The notes: generated by a model from the letters alone, not told the origin. Positions 8,985 through 19,175 are shown, counted from the first letter of the stretch. The stretch: DNA of 64,000 nt from Bacteroides sp. 519 (GCF_010500955.1 NZ_QVMJ01000004.1:1-64000), one strand, 5' to 3'. Made by a program: numbers and translations.

Positions 8985-10167
8985 TTATTTCAGCAGCTAT
9001 ATGCAGCAACAGCTGAAAGATCATCGGTTGCCTCCTGACGATGCTTGCTGGGATGAGATAGAGCAACGCCTGCAGAAAAAACGGCAGGGGCTTTTTATCA
9101 GGAAAGCGTTGTGGGTTGCAGGTGCTGTTGCTGTATTTGCTTTATTGCTATTGATTAATATCCCAACAAATAAAGAAACAACAGAAATGCCATCTACCTA
9201 CACTGAGGTTGTAAATGAAGAGATAAAGACCGATGTTGTAACGGATGATATTGTGCCCCAAGCCACCCCCCTACCCCCCTCCAGAGGGAAATACCATGCG
9301 GGAAATACTCAACGTACAATGGAGACTGATATTCCTACAGTACAAGAGAAAGAACTGTTGACTGATATCCCTACGGTTGTAGATACCAAGCAAGTATCTG
9401 TAGATGATCCAAAGGAAGAACGTGTTGTGGAAGAAAAGAAAAAGAAAACGGAATTGCCTGTTTTGCCGGATAGAAACGCATCAATCAAAGCCAAACAAAA
9501 GAAGAGCTGGCAGATTGGCGCAGGTTTATTAGCGATGGGCAATATTTCGATGAGTAGTGAAGATTTTGTATATCATGCGGATTCTCCTAACGAAAACGAC
9601 GGTTCCAGTTCCATACCAACCCCACCGGATTATACGCTTGAACTAACACCAGATAACTGCGACGACATCAGCTACAATACCCCATTGTCTTTTGGTATTA
9701 CAGCACGAAAGAGATTAGGAAAGAACTTTTCTGTTGAAACAGGTTTGGTTTATACATACCTTTCTACCAATTTAAAGAAGAACGGTGGCGCCAACTCAAT
9801 GAAAGGTAAACTGGGTTTGCACTACCTGGGCATTCCGGTTAATCTGCACATTGACTTATGGAACAACCCTAAGTGGAACATCTATGCATCTAGCGGAGTA
9901 ATGGCCGAAAAGGGGCTTCGTTCAGTGTACACACAGCATACATACAGGGCAAACAAGGAAGAGAAAGCAACTGTAAAAACATCTATATCAGGGTTGCAGT
10001 GGTCAATAAACGGATCATTTGGCATTGCTTATCGCTTCTATAAAGAGTGGAGCCTGTATGCCGAGCCAAGAATATCTTATTTCTTCGACAATAACCAGCC
10101 TATTAGTACCCGTACCGATAATCCTGTTAACCTGGGTTTTGGGATGGGCATACGGTTTGATTTTTAA
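8950..10167 (+). CDS. Membrane partner of the sigma factor: N-terminal anti-sigma-like region, TM helix, C-terminal beta-barrel domain
   Basis: 405 residues. The first 52 residues are hydrophilic (helix with DDACWDEIEQRL, as at the start of many Bacteroidota anti-sigma-like proteins). One TM helix follows (about 53-72). A Pro/Thr/Val/Lys-rich linker of about 110 residues contains two TDIPTV motifs. The C-terminal part (about 190-405) has alternating hydrophobic strands ending in GFGMGIRFDF, as in outer-membrane barrel domains. The start overlaps the sigma gene and is preceded by AAGGAAG. Residues 107-118 are encoded by a piece of REP-like repeat DNA. An anti-sigma function is inferred from position and topology, not shown. 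Confidence 0.8.
   Translation: MSDNKELNHHRDYFSSYMQQQLKDHRLPPDDACWDEIEQRLQKKRQGLFIRKALWVAGAVAVFALLLLINIPTNKETTEMPSTYTEVVNEEIKTDVVTDDIVPQATPLPPSRGKYHAGNTQRTMETDIPTVQEKELLTDIPTVVDTKQVSVDDPKEERVVEEKKKKTELPVLPDRNASIKAKQKKSWQIGAGLLAMGNISMSSEDFVYHADSPNENDGSSSIPTPPDYTLELTPDNCDDISYNTPLSFGITARKRLGKNFSVETGLVYTYLSTNLKKNGGANSMKGKLGLHYLGIPVNLHIDLWNNPKWNIYASSGVMAEKGLRSVYTQHTYRANKEEKATVKTSISGLQWSINGSFGIAYRFYKEWSLYAEPRISYFFDNNQPISTRTDNPVNLGFGMGIRFDF
9263..9303. repeat. REP-like repeat fragment inside a coding region
   Basis: A C-rich run, CCTCCAGAGGG, then ACCATGCGGG resemble the edge of the composite inverted repeat at 52263-52296 (CCCCTCTAGGGAGAGG then TTCCATGCGGCATC). It is in frame and encodes PLPPSRGKYHAG in the low-complexity linker of the sigma partner. 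Confidence 0.5.
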
Positions 10168-10213
10168 AACGGCAACGTGCCACAACGATATTTTAATTTA
10201 ATACTAGTCAATT

Positions 10214-11458
10214 ATGAAAAAAGTAATTTATGCAATGTGTGCAGTACTGGCGGGCCTACTCTCGGCATGTAGTGACACTGTAAAAGAGAAAGTGGTTTAT
10301 TACATCAATGAACCGGTATTTGTTTCGGCCACCGAACTCCGTTCGCGATCAATTGTTACCCAAGTTCCACAGGAGATGGAAAAGCAGGGTAAACTATGCT
10401 TCTACGAAGGCTACCTGTATATTTCGGAACCTCAAAAAGGAATACACATTATCGACAATAGAAACCCTGCCGCACCTCAGAATGTGGGTTTCATTGAACT
10501 TGATGGCAATGTAGATATCGCCATCTACAATAACAAGCTATATGCCGATCATTTTATTGATCTGGTATATTTTGACATCAGCAATCCGGCCAAACCTGTA
10601 TATACAGGAAGACTTGAGAATGCATTTAAATATGCACTGCCCATATACGATTTTACCGATATTTATGATTATAACGCTTGTTATTCCGAAAAAAACAGAG
10701 ATAAAATAGTTGTTGGCTGGAACAGAGTAAGGCGGGAAGAAACCATTTACCATTACAAAGATGATATGATGGCTGAGTCGCCAGGTGGTTCATCAGAAAG
10801 TGCCGGAATAAATGGTTCTATGTCGCGCTTCAGCACACATAAGGGTTATCTTTATACTGTAATGAACAACATGATGAGTATTATTGATATATCGACCGAC
10901 ACCCCTACAAAACCTGTTGAGGATTTATATGTTGGCTTTGAAGTTGAAACTATATTCTATTACAAAGATCACATGTTCTTAGGAACGCCTACCGGCATGT
11001 CTATCTATTCTGTTGAAAATCCAATTGCACCCGAGCGCATGTCTACCACCTGGCATATAAATGGTTGCGATCCTGTTGTGGTTGAAAACGATATTGCTTA
11101 TGTAACCATTCACTCGGGTAACTTCTGCGGGCAAAATAATAACGAGTTAATAATTTATGATGTGAGCGATGTAAAGGCTCCTAAGATGCTTGTATCGTAC
11201 GCCATGACCAAGCCTAAAGGCATTGGCATAGATAACGGCATCTTATTTATCTGCGATGATGGTTTGAAGATTTTTGATGCCTCGGACCCACTGACATTAA
11301 TGGCTCATCAACTGGCTCATTACGCAGGAATGGAGGGATACGACCTAATACCTTATAATAATGTTTTGATGATGATTGCAGATGATGGATTGTACCAATA
11401 CGACTATACAGATGTGAGAAAAATCTCGCAGTTGAGTAAGATTGCCATTAGCAATTAA
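10214..11458 (+). CDS. LVIVD-repeat lipoprotein
   Basis: A 414-residue lipoprotein (LLSAC, Cys19), exported to the periplasm or outer membrane. The body is built of repeated blade-like units such as GIHIIDNRNPAAP, LVYFDISNPAKP, MSIIDIS, MSIYSVENPIAP and LIIYDVSDVKAP. This is the LVIVD pattern, which is expected to fold as a beta-propeller. No catalytic motif is seen; binding or scaffold roles are likely. It follows the sigma partner after 46 bases in the same orientation and probably belongs to the same regulon. Confidence 0.85.
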   Translation: MKKVIYAMCAVLAGLLSACSDTVKEKVVYYINEPVFVSATELRSRSIVTQVPQEMEKQGKLCFYEGYLYISEPQKGIHIIDNRNPAAPQNVGFIELDGNVDIAIYNNKLYADHFIDLVYFDISNPAKPVYTGRLENAFKYALPIYDFTDIYDYNACYSEKNRDKIVVGWNRVRREETIYHYKDDMMAESPGGSSESAGINGSMSRFSTHKGYLYTVMNNMMSIIDISTDTPTKPVEDLYVGFEVETIFYYKDHMFLGTPTGMSIYSVENPIAPERMSTTWHINGCDPVVVENDIAYVTIHSGNFCGQNNNELIIYDVSDVKAPKMLVSYAMTKPKGIGIDNGILFICDDGLKIFDASDPLTLMAHQLAHYAGMEGYDLIPYNNVLMMIADDGLYQYDYTDVRKISQLSKIAISN

Positions 11459-11561
11459 CTATTTATTGAATATTTATTCTTATTTTTGGTCGGTTATTGA
11501 GAGACTGTATTTTTAAAAACATGTCCCGTTCAACAACGAGGACCGAAAAACCTTATTTAGT

Positions 11562-11972
11562 ATGGCTAATTACAAAATTGAAGAAATCGAAGGCATTGGG
11601 CCTGTTATGGGGGAGAAATTCCGGGCAGAAGGAATTAACACCACCGACAAATTATTAGAAAATGTAAAAACAAAAACCCAAAGAAAGAATCTTGCAGAAA
11701 AAACTGATATCTCAGAAAAACTGATCTTGAGATTCGCTAACATGGTTGATTTGTTTCGCATTACCGGAGTAGGACAAGAGTTTTCCGAGCTTCTTGAAGC
11801 AGCAGGAGTTGATACTGTACCCGAACTGGCTCAAAGAAGACCCGACAATTTATGTGCAAAAATGGAAGAAGTTAATGAGCAAAAGAAACTTACCCGCCGC
11901 ACTCCTTCATTAAAAGAAGTAGAAAAATGGGTAGAAGAAGCCAAAACACTTCCCCGCGTATTGGAATATTAA
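11562..11972 (+). CDS. DUF4332 helix-hairpin-helix protein
   Basis: 136 residues, soluble and cytoplasmic. Two helix-hairpin-helix-like segments are visible: IEEIEGIGPVMGEKFRAEGI (about residues 5-24) and LFRITGVGQEFSELLEAAGV (about 65-84). This pattern is typical of DUF4332 and related non-specific nucleic-acid-binding folds. No enzyme motif is present. The gene stands 103 bases after the LVIVD gene and ends before a strong terminator. Confidence 0.85.
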   Translation: MANYKIEEIEGIGPVMGEKFRAEGINTTDKLLENVKTKTQRKNLAEKTDISEKLILRFANMVDLFRITGVGQEFSELLEAAGVDTVPELAQRRPDNLCAKMEEVNEQKKLTRRTPSLKEVEKWVEEAKTLPRVLEY

Positions 11973-12002
11973 AACCAAATGATCTGGAATTGATCAATAC
12001 AG

Positions 12003-12035
12003 AAAAAGGCTACCCGATTTACGAGTAGCCTTTTT
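12003..12035. terminator. Bidirectional terminator between the DUF4332 gene and rplQ
   Basis: AAAAAGGCTAC and GTAGCCTTTTT form a stem around a short loop, with an A tract on one side and a T tract on the other. It lies between two convergent genes and would end the long ribosomal transcript as well. Confidence 0.9.
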
Positions 12036-12054
12036 CATATCTATAAGAATCTGA

Positions 12055-12564
12055 TTATTCAGCTGTTGGCTCTTTTGCTTCTTCAACTGCTGGTGCTTCA
12101 ACTGTTGGTGTAGTAGTTTCAGCAGCAGGAGTTTCTTTTGCACTCGCTTTTCTTGAACGACGAGTACGTGTAGCTTTCTTGGTAGTTGTTTCTTTCAACA
12201 TGTTTTCGTTGTAGTCTACCAATTCAATGAAACACATTTCTGCATTGTCACCTAAACGACGACCTGTTTTGATGATACGAGTATATCCACCCGGACGATC
12301 ACCAATCTTAACAGAGATTTCCTTGAACAATTCTGTTACAGCGCGTTTGTCTTGTAAATTACTGAAAACAACACGACGAGAGTTTGTTGTGTCGTCTTTT
12401 GATTTTGTAATCAAAGGCTCAACGAACTTCTTCAGTGCTTTAGCCTTTTGTACAGTCGTAGTGATTCTTTTGTGCTCAATCAAAGAACATGCCATGTTCG
12501 ATAACATAGCATTTCTATGAGAAGCAGTACGACCTAAATGGTTGAACTTTTTATTGTGTCTCAT
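12055..12564 (-). CDS. rplQ: 50S ribosomal protein L17 (bL17)
   Basis: 169 residues. The first 115 or so are standard bL17, beginning [20 protein letters not shown]. The remainder is a low-complexity tail rich in Lys/Arg then Ala/Thr/Glu/Pro, making it longer than the roughly 120-130 residues of other phyla; such tails are common in Bacteroidota. It is the last gene of the alpha operon, two bases after rpoA, and ends at a terminator. Confidence 0.98.
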   Translation of the reverse strand: MRHNKKFNHLGRTASHRNAMLSNMACSLIEHKRITTTVQKAKALKKFVEPLITKSKDDTTNSRRVVFSNLQDKRAVTELFKEISVKIGDRPGGYTRIIKTGRRLGDNAEMCFIELVDYNENMLKETTTKKATRTRRSRKASAKETPAAETTTPTVEAPAVEEAKEPTAE

Positions 12565-12566
12565 TT

Positions 12567-13559
12567 TTAATCTTTATCTAATTTATATTTAGAAATATCG
12601 GTTCCAAACGACAGATTCAGACTTTCCAGCAAATCATCAAGCTCGGTAAGCGATTTCTTTCCGAAGTTTCTGAATTTCAGCAGATCTGTTTTGTTGAACT
12701 GTACCAAGTCGCCTAATGTTTCTACGTCAGCAGCTTTCAAGCAGTTAAGTGCACGTACTGACAAGTCCATATCAACAAGTTTGGTTTTCAACAACTGACG
12801 CATGTGAAGAACTTCTTCGTCAAACTCTTCGTTACCATCCACATCTGTTGTTTCGAGCGTGATTTTCTCGTCCGAGAACAACATGAAGTGGTAAATAAGA
12901 ATTTTAGCTGCTTCTTTCAGCGCTTCTTTCGGGTGTATGGAACCATCGGTAGTAATCTCAAATACAAGTTTTTCGTAGTCAGTCTTCTGTTCTACACGGA
13001 AGTTTTCTACATTGTACAAGACATTACGTATCGGTGTGTAAATTGAATCAATTGGAATAGAATTAACATCGGTGCAATATTCGCGGTTTTCTTCAGCCGG
13101 TACATACCCACGACCTTTGTTAATAGTAATATCAATCTGCGTGGTTGCTTTTGCATCCAAACGACAAATAACTAATTCAGGATTTAACACTTCAAATCCA
13201 GTGAGATACTTACCTATGTCGCCTGCTTTGAACTCTGTTGAATTCTCAATTGTTATACTTACTTTCTCGCTCTCGAATTCCTCTACTACTTGTTTAAATC
13301 TAACCTGCTTGAGATTCAAGATTATGTTGGTAACATCCTCTCTTACTCCTGGTATGCTTGAGAATTCGTGCTCAACACCATCAATTTTAATTGTAGTGAT
13401 GGCAAAACCTTCCAAAGAAGAAAGAAGAATACGGCGCAGTGCATTACCCACTGTAATACCAAAACCAGGTTCCAACGGACGGAATTCGAATTTACCGAAT
13501 TTGGAATCCGCTTCCAACATCAATACTTTATCAGGTTTTTGAAATGCTAATATCGCCAT
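12567..13559 (-). CDS. rpoA: DNA-directed RNA polymerase subunit alpha
   Basis: 330 residues. The N-terminal dimerisation and assembly domain (about 1-230) includes [17 protein letters not shown]. An acidic linker follows, and then the C-terminal domain with the helix-hairpin-helix [16 protein letters not shown], which contacts UP elements and activators. It lies in the usual alpha-operon place between rpsD and rplQ (gaps of 10 and 2 bases). Confidence 0.98.
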   Translation of the reverse strand: MAILAFQKPDKVLMLEADSKFGKFEFRPLEPGFGITVGNALRRILLSSLEGFAITTIKIDGVEHEFSSIPGVREDVTNIILNLKQVRFKQVVEEFESEKVSITIENSTEFKAGDIGKYLTGFEVLNPELVICRLDAKATTQIDITINKGRGYVPAEENREYCTDVNSIPIDSIYTPIRNVLYNVENFRVEQKTDYEKLVFEITTDGSIHPKEALKEAAKILIYHFMLFSDEKITLETTDVDGNEEFDEEVLHMRQLLKTKLVDMDLSVRALNCLKAADVETLGDLVQFNKTDLLKFRNFGKKSLTELDDLLESLNLSFGTDISKYKLDKD

Positions 13560-13569
13560 GAAATAATTA

Positions 13570-14175
13570 TTATTTAGAATATAATTCTACGATCAAATGT
13601 TCCTTAATGTTTTCAGGTATGTCTGCTCTTTCAGGAATGTGTAACATTTTACCTGTTTTAGAGTTTTCATCCCATTCTAACCATGCATATTTGCTATGAT
13701 TGAAGCCAGCCAATGAGTTAGCAATCACTTCTAATGATTTTGATTTCTCACGAACTCCAATCAATTGTCCTGCTGCTACAGCGTAAGAAGGTATGTTTAC
13801 CACTTTTCCATCAACAGTGATGTGTCTGTGGCTAACCAATTGACGGGCTGCAGCACGTGTAGGTGCAATACCTAAACGGAATACTACATTGTCCAGACGG
13901 CCTTCTAACATTTGAAGAAGGATTTCGCCTGTAATACCTTTCTTTGATGCAGCTTTATCAAACAAGTTACGGAATTGTTTTTCCAAAACTCCGTATGTGT
14001 ATTTAGCTTTCTGTTTTTCGCGAAGCTGAATACCATATTCGGAAGTTTTTCTCTTTCTTGAGTTTCCGTGTTGTCCTGGAGGATAATTCTTCTTAGAAAG
14101 AACTTTATCTGCTCCAAAGATAGGTTCACCGAACTTACGAGCTATTTTTGATTTTGGTCCAGTATATCTAGCCAT
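13570..14175 (-). CDS. rpsD: 30S ribosomal protein S4 (uS4)
   Basis: 201 residues. The N-terminal region lacks the CxxC zinc site seen in some species. The S4 RNA-binding domain is at about 92-155 ([32 protein letters not shown]). It binds 16S rRNA early in small-subunit assembly. It follows rpsK after a 116-base spacer in which I see no gene or obvious hairpin. Confidence 0.98.
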   Translation of the reverse strand: MARYTGPKSKIARKFGEPIFGADKVLSKKNYPPGQHGNSRKRKTSEYGIQLREKQKAKYTYGVLEKQFRNLFDKAASKKGITGEILLQMLEGRLDNVVFRLGIAPTRAAARQLVSHRHITVDGKVVNIPSYAVAAGQLIGVREKSKSLEVIANSLAGFNHSKYAWLEWDENSKTGKMLHIPERADIPENIKEHLIVELYSK

Positions 14176-14291
14176 TTCTTTATCAGTTATTAAATTGTCA
14201 AATCATGGAACTTGTTTGTTGCAGCCGCGATTACAGAGAAGAATTTAAATGCAATCCAATAACAAAACCAAGTTTCATTTAATTAAAGTTA

Positions 14292-14681
14292 TTAAACTCT
14301 ACGTCTTTTCGGAGGACGACATCCATTGTGAGGAAGTGGAGTTACATCAACGATTTCAGTAACTTCAATACCAGCTCCATGTATTGTTCTGATAGCAGAC
14401 TCACGTCCGTTACCTGGTCCTTTAACATAAGCCTTTACCTTTCTCAAGCCAAGATCATATGCTATTTTCGCACAATCCTGGGCAGCCATTTGTGCTGCAT
14501 AAGGAGTGTTCTTTTTTGAACCTCTGAATCCCATTTTACCGGCAGATGACCAAGATATAACCTGCCCTTCACTATTCGCCAGAGAAACAATAATATTGTT
14601 GAAAGATGAATGAACATGTAACTGTCCGTTAGCATCTACTTTAACATTTCTCTTCTTTGCTGCGACTGTTTTTTTTGCCAT
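14292..14681 (-). CDS. rpsK: 30S ribosomal protein S11 (uS11)
   Basis: 129 residues, normal length, with the conserved core [21 protein letters not shown] and the C-terminal [13 protein letters not shown]. It is part of the 30S platform near the E site. It follows rpsM after 11 bases in the alpha operon. Confidence 0.98.
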   Translation of the reverse strand: MAKKTVAAKKRNVKVDANGQLHVHSSFNNIIVSLANSEGQVISWSSAGKMGFRGSKKNTPYAAQMAAQDCAKIAYDLGLRKVKAYVKGPGNGRESAIRTIHGAGIEVTEIVDVTPLPHNGCRPPKRRRV

Positions 14682-14692
14682 ATCAACAATTA

Positions 14693-15073
14693 TTATTTAG
14701 TAGCTTTTTTCTTATTTGCAACTGTTTTCTTTCTACCCTTACGAGTACGTGCATTATTCTTAGTGCTTTGGCCTCTTACTGGTAAACCAATACGATGACG
14801 TATGCCACGGTAGCAACCTATATCCATTAATCGCTTAATGTTTAATTGAACTTCCGAACGAAGATCTCCTTCTACTTTGAATTCTGCGCCGATAATCTCA
14901 CGAATCTTGGCAGCCTGGTCATCAGTCCAGTCTTTCACTTTAATGTCTTTGTCAATGCCGGCCTTATCAAGGATTTTACCAGCACTACTGCGTCCGATAC
15001 CAAATATATAGGTCAACGCAATTTCACCTCTTTTATTTTGAGGCAAGTCTACACCAACTATTCTTATAGCCAT
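14693..15073 (-). CDS. rpsM: 30S ribosomal protein S13 (uS13)
   Basis: 126 residues with the helix-two-turn-helix core ([20 protein letters not shown]), the motif [17 protein letters not shown] and a basic tail reaching the P site. It lies on the 30S head and bridges to the 50S. It follows rpmJ after 33 bases. Confidence 0.98.
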   Translation of the reverse strand: MAIRIVGVDLPQNKRGEIALTYIFGIGRSSAGKILDKAGIDKDIKVKDWTDDQAAKIREIIGAEFKVEGDLRSEVQLNIKRLMDIGCYRGIRHRIGLPVRGQSTKNNARTRKGRKKTVANKKKATK

Positions 15074-15106
15074 ATATTAATTTAATTTTTTTGCAAAAAT
15101 AACAAA

Positions 15107-15223
15107 TTATCCTTGACGTTGTTTATACTTAGGATTTTTCTTGTTAATCACATACAAACGGCCTTTACGTCTTACGATTTTACAATCCGCTGTACGTTTC
15201 TTTAATGATGCTCTAGTTTTCAT
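15107..15223 (-). CDS. rpmJ: 50S ribosomal protein L36 (bL36), zinc-free form
   Basis: Only 38 residues; translated by hand from ATG at 15221-15223 to TAA at 15107-15109. It begins [20 protein letters not shown] and ends PKYKQRQG. The zinc-binding C-x2-C...C...H set of the C+ form is reduced to one cysteine, so this is the C- (zinc-independent) type. It is placed between infA and rpsM, as in most bacteria. Confidence 0.95.
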   Translation of the reverse strand: MKTRASLKKRTADCKIVRRKGRLYVINKKNPKYKQRQG

Positions 15224-15232
15224 ATCTTTTTT

Positions 15233-15451
15233 TTATTTATATCTGAATACTATTCTCCCTTTTGACAGGTCGTAAGGTGACATTTCAACTCTTACTTTAT
15301 CTCCTGGTAATATTTTGATATAGTGCATACGCATTTTACCCGAGATATGAGCAGTTATCTCATGTCCGTTTTCTAACTCTACGCGAAACATTGCGTTAGA
15401 CAATGCTTCAACGATAACTCCATCTTGTTCTATTGCAGATTGTTTTGCCAT
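15233..15451 (-). CDS. infA: Translation initiation factor IF-1
   Basis: 72 residues, a single OB fold with [19 protein letters not shown] and [18 protein letters not shown]. It binds the 30S A site during initiation. It starts two bases after the map stop, so translation is probably coupled. Confidence 0.98.
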   Translation of the reverse strand: MAKQSAIEQDGVIVEALSNAMFRVELENGHEITAHISGKMRMHYIKILPGDKVRVEMSPYDLSKGRIVFRYK

Positions 15452-15453
15452 AC

Positions 15454-16254
15454 TTAAATCGCTTTATCTCCTAAAACTTCTTCTATAAATTTGAATGATG
15501 ATAATATATCAGCTTTCCCCGGCTGAACCGCTACAGTATGCTCAAAATGAGCAGCATATTTGCGGTCTCTGGTTCTTACTGTCCAGTCGTCGTTTTCCAT
15601 CGAAATCTGACGGGTACCCATAGTAATCATAGGCTCAATTGCTATACACAACCCTTTTTTCAGGAGGGTACCATATCCTCTTCTACCATAGTTAGGCACT
15701 TGAGGATCTTCGTGCATTTCTTTACCTATTCCATGACCAACAAACTCGCGTACTACTCCGTAACCGTTTGATTCGCAATGCTGTTGAATCGCATGACTTA
15801 TGTCACCAAGTCTTTTTCCCTGAATTGCATTTTCAATACCCAGATACAAAGATTCCTTGGTTGTTTTCAATAACCTACGAACTTCTTCACTTACTTCGCC
15901 TATACAAAAAGTATAAGCCGAATCGCCACAAAAGCCATTCATATAAGTACCACAATCAACCGATACAATATCGCCCTCTTTAAGAACTATTTTATCGCTG
16001 GGGATACCATGAACAACTTGGTCGTTTACCGAAGTACACAAAGAAGCAGGAAACGGATCGCCAAATTGATTGGGAAAACCCTTGAAGGTTGGAATAGCTC
16101 CATGATCTCTAATAAACTCTTCCGCTACCCTATCAAGTTCGCCTGTAGTAACTCCTGGTTTCACTAACTTAGCCACTTCGGCCAATGTTTTTGCAACCAA
16201 CAGATTACTCTGGCGAAGCAACTCTATCTCATCTTCTGTTTTAAGAAATATCAT
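15454..16254 (-). CDS. map: Methionine aminopeptidase, type I
   Basis: 266 residues. It removes the N-terminal methionine of new proteins. The pita-bread fold ligands are visible: Asp in [10 protein letters not shown] and CGDSAY, His in [15 protein letters not shown], Glu in IEPM and Glu in FEHTVAV. It lacks the zinc-finger extension of eukaryotic forms. It is downstream of secY by 16 bases, the conserved spc-operon position. Confidence 0.98.
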   Translation of the reverse strand: MIFLKTEDEIELLRQSNLLVAKTLAEVAKLVKPGVTTGELDRVAEEFIRDHGAIPTFKGFPNQFGDPFPASLCTSVNDQVVHGIPSDKIVLKEGDIVSVDCGTYMNGFCGDSAYTFCIGEVSEEVRRLLKTTKESLYLGIENAIQGKRLGDISHAIQQHCESNGYGVVREFVGHGIGKEMHEDPQVPNYGRRGYGTLLKKGLCIAIEPMITMGTRQISMENDDWTVRTRDRKYAAHFEHTVAVQPGKADILSSFKFIEEVLGDKAI

Positions 16255-16270
16255 CTTCTGCTTAAAAGAA

Positions 16271-17614
16271 TTAATATGCAGCTACGCCGCTACCAGAACG
16301 TCCTTTAATACGACCCGATTTCAATAATCCATCATAATGTCTCATCAGCAGGTGACTTTCTACTTGTTGTAAAGTATCAAGTACTACCCCTACAAGGATC
16401 AATAATGATGTACCACCAAAGAACTGTGCAAATTCAGTTTGTACACCGAACATACCAGCAAAAGCAGGTAAAATTGCAACAATTGCAAGGAAGAATGAAC
16501 CTGGCAAAGTAATACGCGACATAATACCATCGATATACTCTGCTGTATTCTTACCTGGCTTGATACCAGGAATGAAACCGTTATTTCGCTTCATATCCTC
16601 TGCCATCTGGGTAGGATTAATTGTTATCGCGGTATAGAAATACGTAAAGAGTATAATCATTACTGCGAAAGTAAAATTGTACCAGAAACCTGTATGGTCA
16701 GAGAAATTGCGTACAAACCAACCTGGATTATCACCAGAGTAACCCATGAATGCAATTGGAATAAACATAATTGCCTGAGCAAAGATGATAGGCATTACAC
16801 CGGCAGCATTTACCTTTAAAGGTATATACTGTCTTGCACCACCGTATTGTTTGCTTCCAACGATTTTTTTAGCATATTGAACAGGAACTTTTCTCTGGGC
16901 CTGTACCAATGCAATTGCAGCAGCAATAACCAGTAACAAGAAAACGATTTCGATAAGGAACATGATTAAACCACCGGTTTTATCTGTCATTCTTGAAACC
17001 AATTCCTGGAATAATGCCTGAGGAAAACGAGCAATGATACCCACCAAAATGATAAATGAAATACCATTTCCGATACCCTTGTCGGTGATTCTCTCACCCA
17101 GCCACAATATAAACATACTTCCCGCAGCCAAAATGATTGTGGAAGTTAGAATAAACATTGTCCAACTCAAAGAGCTATTCAATGCCGGACCGGCTTGCAT
17201 TTTAAGGTTAATCAAATATGACGGTGCTTGAACGACCAAGATACCAATTGTCAACCAACGAGTATATTGATTGATTTTGCGACGGCCGCTTTCACCTTCA
17301 CGTTGCATTTTCTGGAAATAAGGAATGGCCATACCTAATAGCTGAATAACGATCGACGCAGAGATATATGGCATAATCCCTAATGCGAAAATAGACGCAT
17401 TAGAGAAAGCACCTCCGGAGAACATATTCAACAATGCCAGCAGACCTTCACTTGTTTGTTGATGCAATTGTGCAAGCATATTGGGGTTAATACCCGGCAA
17501 TACCACATACGAACCGAAGCGGTAAATTGCAACAAACAATACAGTGATGAGGATCCGTTGTCTCAGATCCTCAATCTTCCAGATATTTTTAATAGTCTCA
17601 ATAGCTTTTTTCAT
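16271..17614 (-). CDS. secY: Protein translocase subunit SecY
   Basis: 447 residues with ten hydrophobic helices. It forms the membrane channel of the Sec translocon together with SecE (gene at 35984). Typical segments are RFGSYVVLPGI near helix 1, the plug region around LLNMFSGGAFSNASIFALGI, and cytoplasmic loops with RRKINQYTRW. It is encoded between rplO (4-base gap) and map. Confidence 0.98.
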   Translation of the reverse strand: MKKAIETIKNIWKIEDLRQRILITVLFVAIYRFGSYVVLPGINPNMLAQLHQQTSEGLLALLNMFSGGAFSNASIFALGIMPYISASIVIQLLGMAIPYFQKMQREGESGRRKINQYTRWLTIGILVVQAPSYLINLKMQAGPALNSSLSWTMFILTSTIILAAGSMFILWLGERITDKGIGNGISFIILVGIIARFPQALFQELVSRMTDKTGGLIMFLIEIVFLLLVIAAAIALVQAQRKVPVQYAKKIVGSKQYGGARQYIPLKVNAAGVMPIIFAQAIMFIPIAFMGYSGDNPGWFVRNFSDHTGFWYNFTFAVMIILFTYFYTAITINPTQMAEDMKRNNGFIPGIKPGKNTAEYIDGIMSRITLPGSFFLAIVAILPAFAGMFGVQTEFAQFFGGTSLLILVGVVLDTLQQVESHLLMRHYDGLLKSGRIKGRSGSGVAAY

Positions 17615-17618
17615 TGAA

Positions 17619-18065
17619 TCAGAGTTTTACTGCACTTCCGCCTGCTGCCTCAATTGCTGAAACTGCTGATTTTGAAAATGCATGTGCTTGTACCTCTAGT
17701 TTTGCTGTCAAAGCTCCATTACCAAGAACTTTCACTAACTGGTTTGATGAAATAAAACCGGCAGCAACGAATTCGTTAATACCTATTTTTTCTAACCCTT
17801 TAGCTTCGGCCATTTTCTGGATAGTATCCAAATTGATGGCTTTATATTCTACACGGTTAATGTTCTTAAATCCAAATTTAGGAACACGACGTTGTAATGG
17901 CATCTGTCCACCTTCAAAACCGATCTTCTTAGAATAACCAGATCTTGATTTGGCACCTTTATGACCTCTAGTTGAAGTACCGCCTAAGCCGGAACCAGGT
18001 CCACGTCCAATTCTTTTTCTAGTTTTAGTAGATCCGTTTGCAGGTTTTAAATTACTTAAATTCAT
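17619..18065 (-). CDS. rplO: 50S ribosomal protein L15 (uL15)
   Basis: 148 residues with the glycine- and arginine-rich N-terminal extension ([20 protein letters not shown]) and the globular domain containing [15 protein letters not shown]. It binds 23S rRNA late in 50S assembly. Its stop is 4 bases before secY. Confidence 0.98.
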   Translation of the reverse strand: MNLSNLKPANGSTKTRKRIGRGPGSGLGGTSTRGHKGAKSRSGYSKKIGFEGGQMPLQRRVPKFGFKNINRVEYKAINLDTIQKMAEAKGLEKIGINEFVAAGFISSNQLVKVLGNGALTAKLEVQAHAFSKSAVSAIEAAGGSAVKL

Positions 18066-18096
18066 ATTGTAATTTGTTTTTTTATTCTACAAATAA

Positions 18097-18273
18097 TTAC
18101 TCAATAATAGTAACGAGGTGTTTTACCTTATTTACCATTCCAAGAATTGCAGGATTAGCGTCATGCTCAACCACACGATTCATTTTACGAAGCCCAAGTG
18201 CATCAAGAGTTCTTTTCTGATCTTTTGGAGCACCAATTCTGCTTTTTGTTTGTTTAATCTTTATAGTTGCCAT
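18097..18273 (-). CDS. rpmD: 50S ribosomal protein L30 (uL30)
   Basis: 58 residues from MATIKIKQTKSRIG to VTIIE. The ATG at 18271-18273 is chosen; an in-frame upstream start would add 24 residues that overlap rpsE and do not match the family. It contains the family core LDALGLRKMNRVVEH. Confidence 0.97.
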   Translation of the reverse strand: MATIKIKQTKSRIGAPKDQKRTLDALGLRKMNRVVEHDANPAILGMVNKVKHLVTIIE

Positions 18274-18283
18274 TTTAACCTCC

Positions 18284-18799
18284 TTATCCTCTAAATACTT
18301 TTTCCATACTAATTCCTCTGTTTTGAGCAACCATTCTTGCATCACGCATTTCTGCCAAAGCTTCGATAGTAGCTTTTACAAGGTTGTGCGGATTTGAAGA
18401 ACCTTTTGATTTTGCCAAAACGTCGGTAATACCAGCGCTCTCAAGAACGGCGCGCATAGCACCACCAGCTACTACTCCGGTACCGTGTGAAGCAGGTTTA
18501 ATAAACACTTCAGCACCACCAAATCTAGCTGTTTGTTCGTGAGGAACAGTACCTTTTAATACAGGAACTTTTGTAAGGTTTTTCTTTGCCGATTCAACTC
18601 CTTTTGCGATAGCAGCAGTAACTTCACCAGCTTTACCAAGTCCCCATCCTATAATTCCATCTTCGTTACCAACCACTACAATAGCAGAGAAACTAAAGGT
18701 TCTACCCCCTTTTGTAACTTTGGTAACACGATTAATAGCAACCAATCTGTCTTTTAGTTCTATGTCGTTTGAAATCTTTACTCTGTTTTTAATTGCCAT
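18284..18799 (-). CDS. rpsE: 30S ribosomal protein S5 (uS5)
   Basis: 171 residues: an N-terminal double-stranded RNA-binding fold with the loop [17 protein letters not shown], the site where spectinomycin resistance changes occur in other species, and a C-terminal domain with [15 protein letters not shown]. It helps decoding accuracy at the 30S neck. Spacing to rpmD is 10 bases. Confidence 0.98.
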   Translation of the reverse strand: MAIKNRVKISNDIELKDRLVAINRVTKVTKGGRTFSFSAIVVVGNEDGIIGWGLGKAGEVTAAIAKGVESAKKNLTKVPVLKGTVPHEQTARFGGAEVFIKPASHGTGVVAGGAMRAVLESAGITDVLAKSKGSSNPHNLVKATIEALAEMRDARMVAQNRGISMEKVFRG

Positions 18800-18804
18800 A
18801 ATGA

Positions 18805-19149
18805 TTAGAATTTAAGTCCACCGTTACGAGCTGCATCAGCAACTTCTTTTACTCTCCCATGATACAAATAACCATTACGGTCGAAGATAACAGTTGTAAT
18901 GCCTGCTTCCTGAGCTTTCTTAGCAATCATTTCGCCTACTTTTGCAGCTTGTTCTTTTTTAGGCATTTTGCCTTCAAGAGCAAGTGAAGAAGCGGCAGCC
19001 AGAGTTTTACCTGTAAGATCGTCGATGATCTGTACATAGATCTGTTTATTGCTTCTGAACACACTCATACGCGGACGTTCAGCAGTACCTGAAATTTTAT
19101 TGCGTACTCTATATTTAATTTTAACGCGTCTTTCTACTTTTGTTGTCAT
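18805..19149 (-). CDS. rplR: 50S ribosomal protein L18 (uL18)
   Basis: 114 residues with a basic N-terminus ([13 protein letters not shown]) and the motif [19 protein letters not shown]. It binds 5S rRNA with L5. It is five bases from rpsE, a normal spc-operon position. Confidence 0.98.
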   Translation of the reverse strand: MTTKVERRVKIKYRVRNKISGTAERPRMSVFRSNKQIYVQIIDDLTGKTLAAASSLALEGKMPKKEQAAKVGEMIAKKAQEAGITTVIFDRNGYLYHGRVKEVADAARNGGLKF

Positions 19150-19175
19150 AATAATACTAATTTACTTCGTGTTAT

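Noticed and set aside
11488..11552. Possible hairpin upstream of the DUF4332 gene (TTTTTGGTC / GACCGAAAAA)
   Set aside because: The arms pair only partly and are far apart, so it is not a convincing terminator or switch.
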